From Deltaproteobacteria bacterium (GTDB lineage: Bacteria > Desulfobacterota > Syntrophobacteria > Syntrophobacterales > Thermodesulforhabdaceae): a stretch of 41,805 nucleotides of DNA. The notes beneath the pieces were generated by a model that saw nothing but the letters and a program-made list of their open reading frames with translations, did no database searches and was not told where the DNA came from. Where the stretch lies: the NCBI GenBank assembly GCA_019309115.1, contig JAFDGW010000021.1:1-41805 (forward strand), given 5' to 3'. Positions 1 through 8,980 of this stretch are shown here, in pieces. Within the stretch, counting starts at the first letter, position 1. Each line of letters starts with the position of its first letter. The position numbers and the translations under genes are program-made.

Positions 1-102
1 AAGGGGCTTGTCTCCGATGGTGTCAGGCAACATAAGCCGTTACGTCTGACTCCACAGCTCATTGAAGTGGATGTTCATCTGAGCAGAAATAGGAAGCTGT
101 GA
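1..102 (+). CDS. C-terminal end of an unidentified protein (5' end outside window)
   Basis: An open frame enters at base 1 and runs 33 codons to a TGA at 100-102. The encoded tail reads KGLVSDGVRQHKPLRLTPQ and ends SRNRKL. I do not recognise the family and the piece is too short for domain assignment. It converges on the CitE-like gene at 192, with a hairpin at 154-177 between them, which fits a gene end. It could also be a chance open frame, since nothing upstream can be read. Confidence 0.4.
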   Translation, partial: KGLVSDGVRQHKPLRLTPQLIEVDVHLSRNRKL

Positions 103-153
103 GTAGGAAAAAGGTAACGGTGGTTGTTCATCCTGCGGGTAATTAGCCGTGTC

Positions 154-177
154 GGGGGTGTAATTACATACACCCCC
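154..177. terminator. Hairpin between convergent genes
   Basis: A 9-bp perfect inverted repeat (GGGGGTGTA at 154-162, TACACCCCC at 169-177) with a 6-nt loop lies between the end of the + strand frame at 102 and the stop of the - strand gene at 192. Neither strand has a clear T-run after the stem, so it is at best a weak bidirectional terminator or an RNA 3'-end stabiliser. Confidence 0.45.
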
Positions 178-191
178 TAACTGCCCTTACG

Positions 192-1121
192 TCACACTTT
201 ACGAGAAATCAATTCCCAGGCCCGAAGGGTTTGTGTGGCTATTCGGACTGTTGCTCCATCAACCATCTTTCCGTCGATGGCAACAACACCTTTTCCCTCT
301 TTCCGGGCTTCTTCATAGGCATCTACTATAGCCTTTGAGCGTTCCACGTCGTCTTCGGACGGAGAAAAAACTTCATTTATGATGGGAATTTGATCCGGAT
401 GTATGGCCCATTTACCGTCGCATCCCAGCGCAGCGGCAAGTTCACAGGATCTTCTTAAACCTGCTAAATCTCTAAAAAATCCATAAGGAGCATCAATAGC
501 TGCAAGTCCCGCGGCCTTAGCGGCCATCACCATCCTGCTTATGGGAAAATGCCACCGGTGACCGGGATAAAATTCTTCTGCATCACCATGTCCGCTGGTA
601 CCTTTCACCCTGGCAGAAACGGAAGTGGCATAATCAGCGACACCGAAGACCAAGCTTTCAAGGCGAGGTGAACTGAAGGCGATTTCCTTCACCTTCAACA
701 ATCCCTGTGCCGTTTCCACCGACGCTTCAATTCCAATACGGCCAACCTCATAACCTTTGTTCATCTCAATTTGTGTAAGCAAGTAGTCCAAAGCTTTCAC
801 TTCACAGGGATCATTCACCTTGGGTAGAACTATGGTATCTATAACGTTTCCGCTGGGTTCCACAACATTTATCACATCCCTGTAGGCAAAGGGCGTATCC
901 ATAGCGTTGATCCGCAGAGAAACCGTAACACGCTCGTCCCATTTACCTTCACCAAGGATGTGATTTACCAGTGCCCTAGCCTGCTCTTTCTGATCCACGG
1001 GCACACTATCTTCAAGATCAAACATAATGACGTCGGCCGGAAGAGTTTTGGCCTTTCTAAGCATCTTTTCTGAACTGCCCGGGACGGAAAGAACCGATCT
1101 CCTCAGACGAAACGGACGCAC
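192..1121 (-). CDS. HpcH/HpaI aldolase / citrate lyase beta-subunit-like (CitE/malyl-CoA lyase family) protein
   Basis: 309 residues, the usual size for CitE-like and malyl-CoA lyase TIM-barrel proteins. Family features visible are the RRSVLSVPGSSEKML opening, the ADVIMFDLEDSVP strand, the RINAMDTP segment with the substrate-binding Arg, the VLPKVND strand, and the metal-ligand Glu and Asp in IEASVET and VFGVADY. The start is GTG at 1121, supported by an AGGAGAGG ribosome site 4 nt upstream. The family cleaves or forms C-C bonds of 3-hydroxyacyl-CoA thioesters such as malyl-CoA, beta-methylmalyl-CoA or citryl-CoA; the substrate cannot be told from sequence. No citrate lyase alpha or gamma gene adjoins it, which argues against classical citrate lyase. 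It follows ppdK by 66 nt on the same strand and is probably cotranscribed, suggesting a role in C4/C2 interconversion. Confidence 0.85.
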   Translation of the reverse strand: MRPFRLRRSVLSVPGSSEKMLRKAKTLPADVIMFDLEDSVPVDQKEQARALVNHILGEGKWDERVTVSLRINAMDTPFAYRDVINVVEPSGNVIDTIVLPKVNDPCEVKALDYLLTQIEMNKGYEVGRIGIEASVETAQGLLKVKEIAFSSPRLESLVFGVADYATSVSARVKGTSGHGDAEEFYPGHRWHFPISRMVMAAKAAGLAAIDAPYGFFRDLAGLRRSCELAAALGCDGKWAIHPDQIPIINEVFSPSEDDVERSKAIVDAYEEARKEGKGVVAIDGKMVDGATVRIATQTLRAWELISRKV

Positions 1122-1143
1122 TAGACCCTCTCCTTTCCTTCGC

Positions 1144-1175
1144 CGGGGACAACCATTTTAAAAACAGCGTCCCCG
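1144..1175 (-). repeat. Hairpin between ppdK and the CitE-like gene
   Basis: A 7-bp inverted repeat (CGGGGAC at 1144-1150, GTCCCCG at 1169-1175) with an 18-nt A/T-rich loop sits in the 66-nt gap. On the - strand it is followed by purines, not a T-run, so it is not a standard terminator. It may stabilise or process the ppdK message. Confidence 0.4.
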
Positions 1176-1187
1176 CTTTTCTCCTTT

Positions 1188-3935
1188 TCAGTCGTTTTTC
1201 TCTCTTATCGCTGCCTGAGCAGCCGCTAGTCTGGCAACGGGAACACGAAAGGGCGAACAGCTAACGTAATCAAGGCCAGCTTGGTGGCAAAACTCAATCG
1301 AGGTGGGTTCCCCGCCATGTTCGCCGCATATTCCAATCTTCAGATCGGCACGAGTAGATCTACCCTTTTGAATGCCTATCCTCATAAGTTCCCCGACCCC
1401 TCGACGATCCAAACGTTCAAAGGGATCGTGTTCCCAAATACCCTTTTCGAGATATTCATGTAAAAACTTGGCAGCGTCGTCCCTGCTTATGCCGAACACG
1501 GTCTGCGTAAGGTCATTGGTTCCGAAGGAGAAAAACTCAGCCACTCTGGCAACTTCGTCGGCCGTAATAGCTCCCCGAGGTACTTCAATCATGGTGCCTA
1601 CGTGGTAAAATACTTGTTCACCTTGCTCCTCAAAAACCTGACACGCCACCTCGTCTACGACTCGTTTCTGATCTTCCAGCTCCTTGACATGTCCAACCAG
1701 CGGGATCATGATCTCCGGCTTTACATCAATACCTTGCTTTTTAACTTCGCAGGCCGCCTCGAAAATTGCTCTGGCCTGCATGGCCGTTATCTCCGGAAAA
1801 ACAATTCCCAGACGACACCCTCGGTGGCCCAACATCGGATTGGCTTCGTGTAACGCCTGAACTTTCGCCCAGATTTTTTCAAAAGGAACACCCATGTTTT
1901 TCGCAACCTCAGCTACTCCAGCTTCATCATGAGGCAAAAATTCATGCAGCGGTGGATCCAAAGTCCTGATGGTAACAGGTAATCCGTTCATCACCTGAAA
2001 TATGCCTTTGAAGTCCTCCCGTTGCATAGGAAGTAATTTTGCAAGAGCTTTTTCACGTTCTTCTCTTGTTTCTGCAAGGATCATCTCTCTTACGGCAGAA
2101 ATTCTGCGCCCTTCAAAAAACATGTGCTCTGTCCTGCACAATCCAATCCCTTCGGCTCCAAAGGCAAGGGCTACAATACACTGATCCGGTTTATCGGCAT
2201 TTGTTCGAATACCTAGACGTCTGAACTTATCGGCCCATTCCATGAGCTTGCTGTAATTGCGGTAAACTATTGAATCTTCCGGTTTTAGATCTTTATCTAC
2301 CAGGACCCTCAATATATCTGATGGCTGGGTGGGAATTTTCCCTTCGAATACCTCCCCTGACGTACCGTCGAGGGAAATCCAGTCACCTTCTTTCAAGACC
2401 TTTCCTTTAACCGTGAACTGGCGCTTCTTGTAGTCAATCTCAATATCGCCGCAACCTACCACACATACCTTGCCCATTTGTCGTGCAACTAAAGCAGCGT
2501 GAGATGTCATTCCTCCGCGGCTGGTCAGAATACCCTGTGCAGCATGCATACCTCGGATGTCTTCCGGCGATGTCTCAATCCTCACAAGAATCACGTCCTC
2601 ACCTTTGGCAGCCCACTCCTCAGCATCGGGAGCATTGAAAACTATGCGCCCGGTAGCTGCACCCGGCCCGGCATTCAAACCCTTCGCCAGCAGTGCACCT
2701 TCTTTTGTCGCCCTTTCTTTTGCGGCCATATCAAAGGTAGGACGAAGAAGCTGGGTGAGTTGTGCAGGCTCTACCCTCATAACCGCTTCTTCTTCGGTCA
2801 AGATTCCTTCTTCGACCATCTCAACGGCAATTCTCAGTGCCGCGAAAGCCGTCCGCTTCCCCGACCTAGTCTGTAACATCCAGAGCTTACCTTGCTGGAT
2901 CGTGAACTCGATGTCCTGCATATCACGATAATGACGGTCTAATACCTTCCGGATCCGTTCTAGCTCGGCGTAAACTTCCGGCATGGCCTCTTCTAGAGAA
3001 ACACTGTTGGGATCAGTTTTTTGGGCTTTATTTATCGGCTGTGGAGTCCTAATTCCAGCAACAACATCTTCACCCTGCGCATTTATTAGGTATTCCCCAT
3101 AAAGCACATTTTCTCCGGTGGCGGGATTTCGTGTAAAAGCAACGCCCGTTGCCGAATCCTCGCCCATGTTACCGAATACCATTGCTTGAACATTTACAGC
3201 CGTTCCCATGTCGTCGGGAATGTCGTTTAATTCACGGTAGGCAATCGCCCTAGGGTTATTCCAAGATTTAAAAACAGCACCAATAGCTCCCCAGAGCTGT
3301 TCCATGGGAGTTTCAGGGAAATCCACACCCAATCGCTCTTTGATGAGTTTCTTATAAAGCTCGACCAACTCCTTCAAGTCTTCTGCACTGAGCTCGTTAT
3401 CGTATTGCACTCCACGATCTTTTTTGAGTTTATCAAGAACTTCCTCAAAGGGATCAATGTCGTCCTTTGCTGCCGGTTTAAGCCCCAGAACCACATCACC
3501 GTACATAGCGACAAATCGTCGATAGCAATCGTAGGCAAATCGTTCGTCATTAGTCTTTTTTATAAGGCCCTTTACGGTCTCGTCGTTGAGGCCGAGATTT
3601 AGAACTGTGTCCATCATACCCGGCATGCTGATTGGTGCTCCAGACCTTACCGAAACAAGAAGAGGATTATCGATGTCACCGAACTTCTGCCCCATGATTT
3701 CTTCAACCTTATGCAGGGCTTCCTCAACCTGCTCTTTCAATTCAGGAGGGTATTGCTCATCGTGCGAGTAAAAGTAGGAGCATACTTCGGTAGTAATGGT
3801 AAATCCCGGCGGCACGGGAATCCCCAATCTAGTCATTTCCGCAAGGTTTGCACCTTTACCACCAAGCAAATTTTTCATAGAAGCATCGCCATCGGCTTTT
3901 CCTGCACCGAAGAAGTAAACAAACTTTCGAGACAT
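1188..3935 (-). CDS. ppdK: Pyruvate, phosphate dikinase
   Basis: Catalyses pyruvate + ATP + Pi to PEP + AMP + PPi, reversibly, in the cytoplasm. About 915 residues, close to the usual 870-900. Domains in order: ATP-grasp nucleotide-binding part (opening [14 protein letters not shown], then [17 protein letters not shown] and [19 protein letters not shown]), the swiveling phosphohistidine domain with [17 protein letters not shown] (His about residue 479), and the C-terminal PEP/pyruvate TIM barrel with FGTNDLTQ and the catalytic-Cys segment ICGEHGGEP. The frame extends to a TTG at 3947, but a GGGGGG ribosome site lies between that TTG and the ATG at 3935, so the ATG is the start. It lies downstream of the acs operon, separated by a terminator at 3995-4017. 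Acetyl-CoA made by the acs enzymes could reach PEP through pyruvate here, or the enzyme could work glycolytically with PPi. Confidence 0.97.
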   Translation of the reverse strand: MSRKFVYFFGAGKADGDASMKNLLGGKGANLAEMTRLGIPVPPGFTITTEVCSYFYSHDEQYPPELKEQVEEALHKVEEIMGQKFGDIDNPLLVSVRSGAPISMPGMMDTVLNLGLNDETVKGLIKKTNDERFAYDCYRRFVAMYGDVVLGLKPAAKDDIDPFEEVLDKLKKDRGVQYDNELSAEDLKELVELYKKLIKERLGVDFPETPMEQLWGAIGAVFKSWNNPRAIAYRELNDIPDDMGTAVNVQAMVFGNMGEDSATGVAFTRNPATGENVLYGEYLINAQGEDVVAGIRTPQPINKAQKTDPNSVSLEEAMPEVYAELERIRKVLDRHYRDMQDIEFTIQQGKLWMLQTRSGKRTAFAALRIAVEMVEEGILTEEEAVMRVEPAQLTQLLRPTFDMAAKERATKEGALLAKGLNAGPGAATGRIVFNAPDAEEWAAKGEDVILVRIETSPEDIRGMHAAQGILTSRGGMTSHAALVARQMGKVCVVGCGDIEIDYKKRQFTVKGKVLKEGDWISLDGTSGEVFEGKIPTQPSDILRVLVDKDLKPEDSIVYRNYSKLMEWADKFRRLGIRTNADKPDQCIVALAFGAEGIGLCRTEHMFFEGRRISAVREMILAETREEREKALAKLLPMQREDFKGIFQVMNGLPVTIRTLDPPLHEFLPHDEAGVAEVAKNMGVPFEKIWAKVQALHEANPMLGHRGCRLGIVFPEITAMQARAIFEAACEVKKQGIDVKPEIMIPLVGHVKELEDQKRVVDEVACQVFEEQGEQVFYHVGTMIEVPRGAITADEVARVAEFFSFGTNDLTQTVFGISRDDAAKFLHEYLEKGIWEHDPFERLDRRGVGELMRIGIQKGRSTRADLKIGICGEHGGEPTSIEFCHQAGLDYVSCSPFRVPVARLAAAQAAIREKND

Positions 3936-3980
3936 TTTTCCCCCCAATGTCCGATTTGCGTTCCATTACCTTAAAAAGAC

Positions 3981-4017
3981 AAAAAACCACAAAACCCCAT
4001 CTGACTTTCAGATGGGG
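3981..4017 (-). terminator. Intrinsic terminator of the acs operon
   Basis: Perfect 10-bp stem (CCCCATCTGA at 3995-4004 with TCAGATGGGG at 4008-4017) and a 3-nt loop. On the - strand it is followed by TTTTGTGGTTTTTT (3994-3981). It lies about 50 nt after the acsE stop and before ppdK, so it ends most acs transcripts and separates ppdK as its own unit. Confidence 0.9.
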
Positions 4018-4066
4018 CTATTGGTTATTGTCGGTATGCCAATTATAATGGTAAATCAACCGAAAA

Positions 4067-4948
4067 TTACAGTTCCAGCCAAGAATCAGAATAGAGGGTG
4101 TGGCCAAGGATAACCCGGGCCGTTTTCACAAAATCTCGCTCTTCTTTGGTCAGTGAATCCATATCAATCGGTTCGCCATCTTCTACTTTGTGAACAAGGG
4201 CTTCCAGTTCGGGACGTTCACCACGCGCAATGGCGTGCAATTCTGTGTCAAAACAATCTACTATCGCAGATTTCATGCCCCAGCGCTTCCAGATGATAAG
4301 CATCACTTGATTCAATATGGGACGCAAATGTTCAGGAGCACCGTTAGAGACATTGGACAGACCAATCGTAGAATTGCAACCAGGGGCAATGTCATTAAAC
4401 ATTTTCATGAAGGCCAGCGCCGACATGATCTGATTCTGCTGTACATTGACCGGGGTTTGAATAGGGTCAACGTAGATTCTCTCAGGAGGAATGCCCATTT
4501 CCGTAGCCTTGTAAACAATTTCAGCACAAAGTGCACCACGTTCATTTTCATCCCTGGGCATTCCCTCAGGTCCCCACAGCAAAGCCACAAATTCGGCATC
4601 ATATTCTTTAGCAAGAGGCAAAAGAGCATCCATCCTTTCGGGACGAACCATAATGGAATTAATCATGGCACGGCCCTTCTTATGGGCCTTCAGACCCGCT
4701 TCGATTGCCTTGATATTCGAAGTATCAAGAGCACAGGGTAAATCAACTACTTCATGAATAACAGGCACAAGCCAGCTCATCAATTCTTCACCATACTTTC
4801 CAGCAGGGCCAATATTCAGATCAATATAATCCATCCCGGCTTCCGCCTGTTGTATAGCCAACTCCTGCAATGTCTTGGCATCCCTTTCCTTAAGGGCTTT
4901 GCCATATTTTTTGCTTACAATGTTCAAATTTTCACCGATTAACTTCAT
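4067..4948 (-). CDS. acsE: Methyltetrahydrofolate:corrinoid/iron-sulfur protein methyltransferase
   Basis: Transfers the methyl group from 5-methyl-tetrahydrofolate to the Co(I) corrinoid of the AcsC/AcsD protein, the entry step of the carbonyl branch. 293 residues, slightly longer than the roughly 260-residue clostridial enzyme. It is a single pterin-binding TIM barrel: MKLIGENLN opening, GMDYIDLNIGPAGK motif with the pterin-binding Asp and Asn, ALDTSN, INSIM, and CNSTIGLSNVSNGAP with the conserved Asn. ATG at 4948 has GGGAGG 8 nt upstream. It is the last gene of the acs operon, 95 nt after acsC, and is followed by a strong terminator. Confidence 0.95.
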   Translation of the reverse strand: MKLIGENLNIVSKKYGKALKERDAKTLQELAIQQAEAGMDYIDLNIGPAGKYGEELMSWLVPVIHEVVDLPCALDTSNIKAIEAGLKAHKKGRAMINSIMVRPERMDALLPLAKEYDAEFVALLWGPEGMPRDENERGALCAEIVYKATEMGIPPERIYVDPIQTPVNVQQNQIMSALAFMKMFNDIAPGCNSTIGLSNVSNGAPEHLRPILNQVMLIIWKRWGMKSAIVDCFDTELHAIARGERPELEALVHKVEDGEPIDMDSLTKEERDFVKTARVILGHTLYSDSWLEL

Positions 4949-4996
4949 ACACCATGCCTCCCTTAATTAGAGGTGAAACGCAAACAAAACTCACTA

Positions 4997-5018
4997 CAAG
5001 GGGATAATTATCCCCTTG
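4997..5018 (-). repeat. Perfect palindrome between acsC and acsE
   Basis: CAAGGGGATAA (4997-5007) is followed directly by its exact reverse complement (5008-5018), so the RNA can form a 9-bp stem with an AATT loop. On the - strand it is followed by TAGTGAGTTTTGTTTG, too weak a T-tract for an efficient terminator. It probably acts as an mRNA processing or stability element, or a partial attenuator, ahead of acsE. Confidence 0.55.
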
Positions 5019-5043
5019 CGTTATAATTGCAAAAACTTTTGAA

Positions 5044-6396
5044 TTACTCGGGCTTAAAGACCTTCAGGAACTTGGGAATCTGGCTTGCTTCACGCGGACC
5101 AACAACTACATTCCAGCCGGGAAGTTCTTCTTCCAATTCACCGCTGATCGCTGCTGCATACCCGGGGATTACAACGCTTTTGTGCTTAATCTTGTCCGCA
5201 ATGCCACACTTGTTAATAAATATGCCTACATCTTCACCGCTGAACTTGCCAGCGGCCCATGCGGTCATAACCGACAATCCCTCGGTATCCTTAACCAGCA
5301 ACCAAGCCGGTTCACGACAGGCTTCGACTTCACCGGAAACAATAAAGTATGTCAATGAAAAGTTGCAAGTCACAAGCACCGGCGAGTTCTCGTCGGGGTT
5401 GTTGATCGGGTAAATACCCGGCTCGGCTGTCATAGGTCTCTGAGGATCTGTAAAAATGTTCAGTCTCTCAAGAAGGAGCGGGTATACGCAATGAGGCTGC
5501 AAGTCACTAAGCACCACAATTCCACCGTACTTGGCTATGAATGTGGCAGCAACAAGGGTTTCCTCTTCGGGGGTTTCTGCCATTTCATTGGCAAAAACGA
5601 TGCTCGGGAAACCAAGAGGACGAAAACGATCAATCAGGGCAGCTCGACGCATGATAACATTTTGGACAAACTGTGTCTTCAATTCACGAGCACCCGTGTC
5701 GATGACAACGTCCTTGATGTCCATCTTGAGAAGGTTCTGGGTGATTTTGATAACGGTATCAAGCTTACCATCTCCTCTGGCTACCACGGGACAACCATAC
5801 TTCTTGGCCAAAGGTGCCATCTTGGGACCATTTTTCATCGTAACAGCGTAAATCAATGGCTTACGATCCTTGGCCACCTCAAGAGCAGCCTCCATGACAG
5901 CAGGGTTAGGACTCATCAGAATCAAACTCGCGTCCGTCATGCCCATTATCTTCTCGACAAAAGCTTTATATTGAGCAGGATCGTTACTCTTGTCAAGAAG
6001 GGCAAACAACTCCGGACGCATCATGACGCCGACGCGCTCGAACTGCAATGCTTTGAGCTTATCGATTTTCCCCTGAATAGAACTGTCATCCTCATCACTA
6101 GCAATCAAGCAGGCAATTCCCGTCGGATTGTTAAAGGTTTTCTCATGGCGGAACTGCACCAACTCTCCACCAACCTTGATCGCATAATCTCCAGTCCCAA
6201 TATTAACCGTGCGAATCGGTGGTGCCGATTGCTCAGCTAGTATCTTTCTAGCCTCTTCCGATACATATGGACATTGATCCAGTTCCGCCTTACCCGCTGC
6301 AAGGTTCATAGCAAAAGCAAGACAGGTAGCAACACCACACTCCCCACAATTTGTCTTGGGCAGTAACTTAAAAATCTCAATTCCGGTCATTCCCAT
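5044..6396 (-). CDS. acsC: Corrinoid/iron-sulfur protein large (gamma) subunit
   Basis: Carries the methyl-cobamide between AcsE and acetyl-CoA synthase. 450 residues, the usual length. The N-terminal 4Fe-4S motif is complete: NCGECGVATC with Cys17, Cys20 and Cys25, then Cys42 in DQCPYVS. The middle is the AcsC TIM-barrel (DVVIDTGARELKTQF, RRAALIDRFRPLGFPSIVF) and the C-terminal corrinoid-binding part contains VTCNFSLTYFIVSGEVE and VVIPGYAAAISGELEEELPGW. ATG at 6396 has GGAGGAG 8 nt upstream. It sits 81 nt after acsB, with a terminator-like hairpin in the gap, and 95 nt before acsE. Confidence 0.96.
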   Translation of the reverse strand: MGMTGIEIFKLLPKTNCGECGVATCLAFAMNLAAGKAELDQCPYVSEEARKILAEQSAPPIRTVNIGTGDYAIKVGGELVQFRHEKTFNNPTGIACLIASDEDDSSIQGKIDKLKALQFERVGVMMRPELFALLDKSNDPAQYKAFVEKIMGMTDASLILMSPNPAVMEAALEVAKDRKPLIYAVTMKNGPKMAPLAKKYGCPVVARGDGKLDTVIKITQNLLKMDIKDVVIDTGARELKTQFVQNVIMRRAALIDRFRPLGFPSIVFANEMAETPEEETLVAATFIAKYGGIVVLSDLQPHCVYPLLLERLNIFTDPQRPMTAEPGIYPINNPDENSPVLVTCNFSLTYFIVSGEVEACREPAWLLVKDTEGLSVMTAWAAGKFSGEDVGIFINKCGIADKIKHKSVVIPGYAAAISGELEEELPGWNVVVGPREASQIPKFLKVFKPE

Positions 6397-6423
6397 AGCC
6401 GAATCTCCTCCTCACCATTCCAG

Positions 6424-6465
6424 CAGAAAAATAAAGGGCAAAGCCCATGAATGGGCCTCGCCCTT
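6424..6465 (-). terminator. Terminator-like hairpin inside the acs operon (acsB/acsC gap)
   Basis: Nested stems on the - strand: outer AAGGGC/GCCCTT (6465-6460 with 6439-6434) and inner GCCCAT/ATGGGC, followed directly by TTATTTTTC. It has the form of an intrinsic terminator but lies between two genes of one pathway, so partial read-through is expected. It could set ACS/CODH expression above that of the corrinoid protein. Confidence 0.6.
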
Positions 6466-6477
6466 ACTATTTATCTC

Positions 6478-8829
6478 TTACCAACCTTCATCCTCACCTT
6501 CACCACTACCCCATTCAGCTTCGCCTTCCTCTTCACCCCATTCAGCCTCACCGGCTACTTCTTCTTCAGCCGGAGCGGCGGCTTCTTCTTCAGCCGGGGC
6601 TGCTTCAGGCATTGCTTCACCAAGAATCGGCGGCATTGACAATGCTGGATGACCTACTTCTTTAAGGAAGGGCAGAATTTCGTCTTCCGTAACTCCCTGT
6701 TCCTCGGTGGCAATCATATCTATCAAATTCGGTATACCGATTTCTTCACCACGCTTGATAAGGCGCTCGCGAATTTCTTCCTTAAGCATCTTCGGCATCC
6801 ACACAAGACGTTTGATTCCACCATCACCAGCGATGAACTTACGCTGGGTTATGTTGTACTTACTATGACCAACGAAGCCCGGTGTCACGGCACCTCCACC
6901 GATGGTCCCCGCCAAGGTTGTGAATTTCATACCACACGGGGTCATACCTGTGTATTCACGATTGACTGTCATGACCCCATTACAGAGCGGAAGCACAGCG
7001 CAAATACATTCACAACACCCGCAGGTAGTCATCGGATCATGCACAACACTGTAGAAGTTGTAGCTTTTTACCGCCCCTCTCGATGCCTTTTCAACAAATT
7101 CATTTACTCCCTTGAAATTACCCAGCACTGGATCCAGCACTTCACCCTTGGGCACCGGCTGATTCGGACCCGTTGGGTTAATTTCATAGGAAGCTTTGCA
7201 ATCAAGCCAGTTGTATGCTCCGCACAACCCTGTTCGTTCGGGACTTACCACGCAAACGTGTGTCGGTGCAAATGACTGACAGAGCGTACAGGAGTAGAAA
7301 ATCTCCGTGGTTTCGTCGGTCATTCCTTCAATACGCTCATCACGGATCCTGTACCTTTCCTGAGCTTCCTTCAGCAATTCACGCACCGTGTCTTCTTCGG
7401 TGTAAATCTTAACCTGACACTTGTCAAAAATAGCTCCAAAATCCTGGTGCAGTTTTGCATGTAGAATCTTTCCAATGTGCTCGAGCGTAAAACCCTTCTC
7501 AACGGCGGATTTGCTGATTCGATACCAGGCAATATCACGCTGTCCTATATGCATGACACCCTGAGCATAGTTTATCAAGTGGTGAATCTGACGCTCAAGT
7601 ATCGGCTCGTAATCTTCCTGCATCTTCCTACCAGCAATTTCGACAACAACACCAAGGGGTAGTGACGAACCAGGTTCCACATCCTTAATGTCCGGACCAA
7701 CAATCTCAACCTTACCGTCCTCAACCGACTCCATATCGGCTATCTTAACCAGCTCAAAGCAAGGACTCTTACCCCCACCGCATTCAAGATAGACATCATC
7801 TTTCCTTACTCGCTCACCCTCAAAGGCCGGACCGTAGGCAACAGGTACAGGCACTTCTGTGATTGTGACCTTGAGACCCCTGACCTCAATTGACTTATTG
7901 ACAATCTGATCATGAGGCACATTAGCAACAACATGCTCGTAAGTACATACACCGTAGGGTATAACTTCCGGAATATCCGTGTCTGCAATGGTCGGAAAGC
8001 CCCAGTTAATTGCACCGGCAGCATTGGCTGCCCATTCGGCGTTTACCTCACCCAGAGCGTTCACAAAGGCAAAAACTCGGTCTTTGTTATAAAGCAAAAT
8101 TCTCTTGTAATCACCAGGACTAACCCCACCAAAGGCCATAGCCACTCTGTTGGCAAATCCCAGAGCAAAAACAGCGGCAGAAATATCGGGACCAAAAGGA
8201 ACAAGCCGTGTAGACCAACCTATCTGCACGCCCGCTTCAATAAGCTGATCCGTAAAAGTCGTGCCGTAGTGATTAGCACACATGAAAACATAAAGATTCT
8301 TTTTCTGATACTCCTCGGCAATCATCTTAGCAGTTTCGGGGTCTGGCGCAGCACCTACAATGGCAGCAAACCCAGGAGCCGTACCATCGACGAACTCAAC
8401 ACCGCGTTTTCTCATAATAATATCATCTGCAGCTCCAACCCACTTCTTACCATTTTCAAGGTCAGGATCTTCTTGAGGATAATAAAAATCAGGGTCTTCG
8501 AGATACCTGATAGCTTCAACCACTTCTTCTGCCAGCAAAGTTGCCATACCAGCGTCAAGCATATTCCCCAAAAAGGGTGTATGAACTCGCTTGCTCAGGT
8601 GTGGAGGAAGTAATTCACGGCATCTCTTGAATACAAACTCGGCATCTCCGAGCTTTTCAACCTTATGTCCCAAAATGGAATAAATTATCGGCAGATAGTA
8701 AGCTGTATTCGGGAAACCAATGGGCTCGTTAGGCCCATACTTATCCATTGTTTCTTTCCACTTACTCTCCGCCCTCGTTACTATGTTGTATGCTCCCTGA
8801 ATGGCAGCAAAAGCTACTAACCTGGACAT
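6478..8829 (-). CDS. acsB: CO-methylating acetyl-CoA synthase (ACS, bacterial type)
   Basis: Joins a methyl group, CO and CoA into acetyl-CoA at the Ni-Ni-4Fe4S A-cluster. 783 residues against about 730 for the Moorella enzyme. All A-cluster ligands are present with Moorella spacing: Cys514, Cys517, Cys526 and Cys536 (CTLC ... THVC ... TGLC) and the distal-Ni site Cys603-Gly-Cys605 within TTCGCCECIC. The N-terminal domain that contacts CODH is present, which marks the bacterial rather than the archaeal form. Residues about 741-783 are an added Glu/Ala/Gly/Trp-rich acidic tail (two copies of EAEWG, final EDEGW) that is not part of the catalytic fold. ATG at 8829 has AGGAG upstream. It lies between cooS and acsC. 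Confidence 0.97.
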   Translation of the reverse strand: MSRLVAFAAIQGAYNIVTRAESKWKETMDKYGPNEPIGFPNTAYYLPIIYSILGHKVEKLGDAEFVFKRCRELLPPHLSKRVHTPFLGNMLDAGMATLLAEEVVEAIRYLEDPDFYYPQEDPDLENGKKWVGAADDIIMRKRGVEFVDGTAPGFAAIVGAAPDPETAKMIAEEYQKKNLYVFMCANHYGTTFTDQLIEAGVQIGWSTRLVPFGPDISAAVFALGFANRVAMAFGGVSPGDYKRILLYNKDRVFAFVNALGEVNAEWAANAAGAINWGFPTIADTDIPEVIPYGVCTYEHVVANVPHDQIVNKSIEVRGLKVTITEVPVPVAYGPAFEGERVRKDDVYLECGGGKSPCFELVKIADMESVEDGKVEIVGPDIKDVEPGSSLPLGVVVEIAGRKMQEDYEPILERQIHHLINYAQGVMHIGQRDIAWYRISKSAVEKGFTLEHIGKILHAKLHQDFGAIFDKCQVKIYTEEDTVRELLKEAQERYRIRDERIEGMTDETTEIFYSCTLCQSFAPTHVCVVSPERTGLCGAYNWLDCKASYEINPTGPNQPVPKGEVLDPVLGNFKGVNEFVEKASRGAVKSYNFYSVVHDPMTTCGCCECICAVLPLCNGVMTVNREYTGMTPCGMKFTTLAGTIGGGAVTPGFVGHSKYNITQRKFIAGDGGIKRLVWMPKMLKEEIRERLIKRGEEIGIPNLIDMIATEEQGVTEDEILPFLKEVGHPALSMPPILGEAMPEAAPAEEEAAAPAEEEVAGEAEWGEEEGEAEWGSGEGEDEGW

Positions 8830-8903
8830 ACCTTACTCCTTTTCTTAAGGATATTTTCAAAATCTTTAAAGTTCCTTCTCAACATCCCTTCTCATCGATC
8901 CGC

Positions 8904-8945
8904 CCAACCTTCGCTGGTTGGACTTATCGCTCTTCCCCAGGGAAG
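8904..8945 (-). repeat. Two small hairpins between cooS and acsB
   Basis: The 151-nt gap holds two inverted repeats: CCAACC/GGTTGG (8904-8909, 8916-8921) and CTTCCC/GGGAAG (8932-8937, 8940-8945). Neither has a T-run on the - strand. They look like mRNA structure elements, and nothing else is evident in the gap apart from the acsB ribosome site. Confidence 0.35.
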
Positions 8946-8980
8946 CAGCCTTGAAATCACGCCGCTTCCCCCCTTACAAA

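Noticed and set aside
3936-3947. TTG start four codons before the ppdK ATG
   Set aside because: The GGGGGG ribosome site lies inside that extension and sits correctly for the ATG at 3935.
5491-8613. Long + strand frames opposite acsC and acsB (249, 208 and 233 codons)
   Set aside because: They mirror well-supported genes, lack ribosome sites and show no domain.
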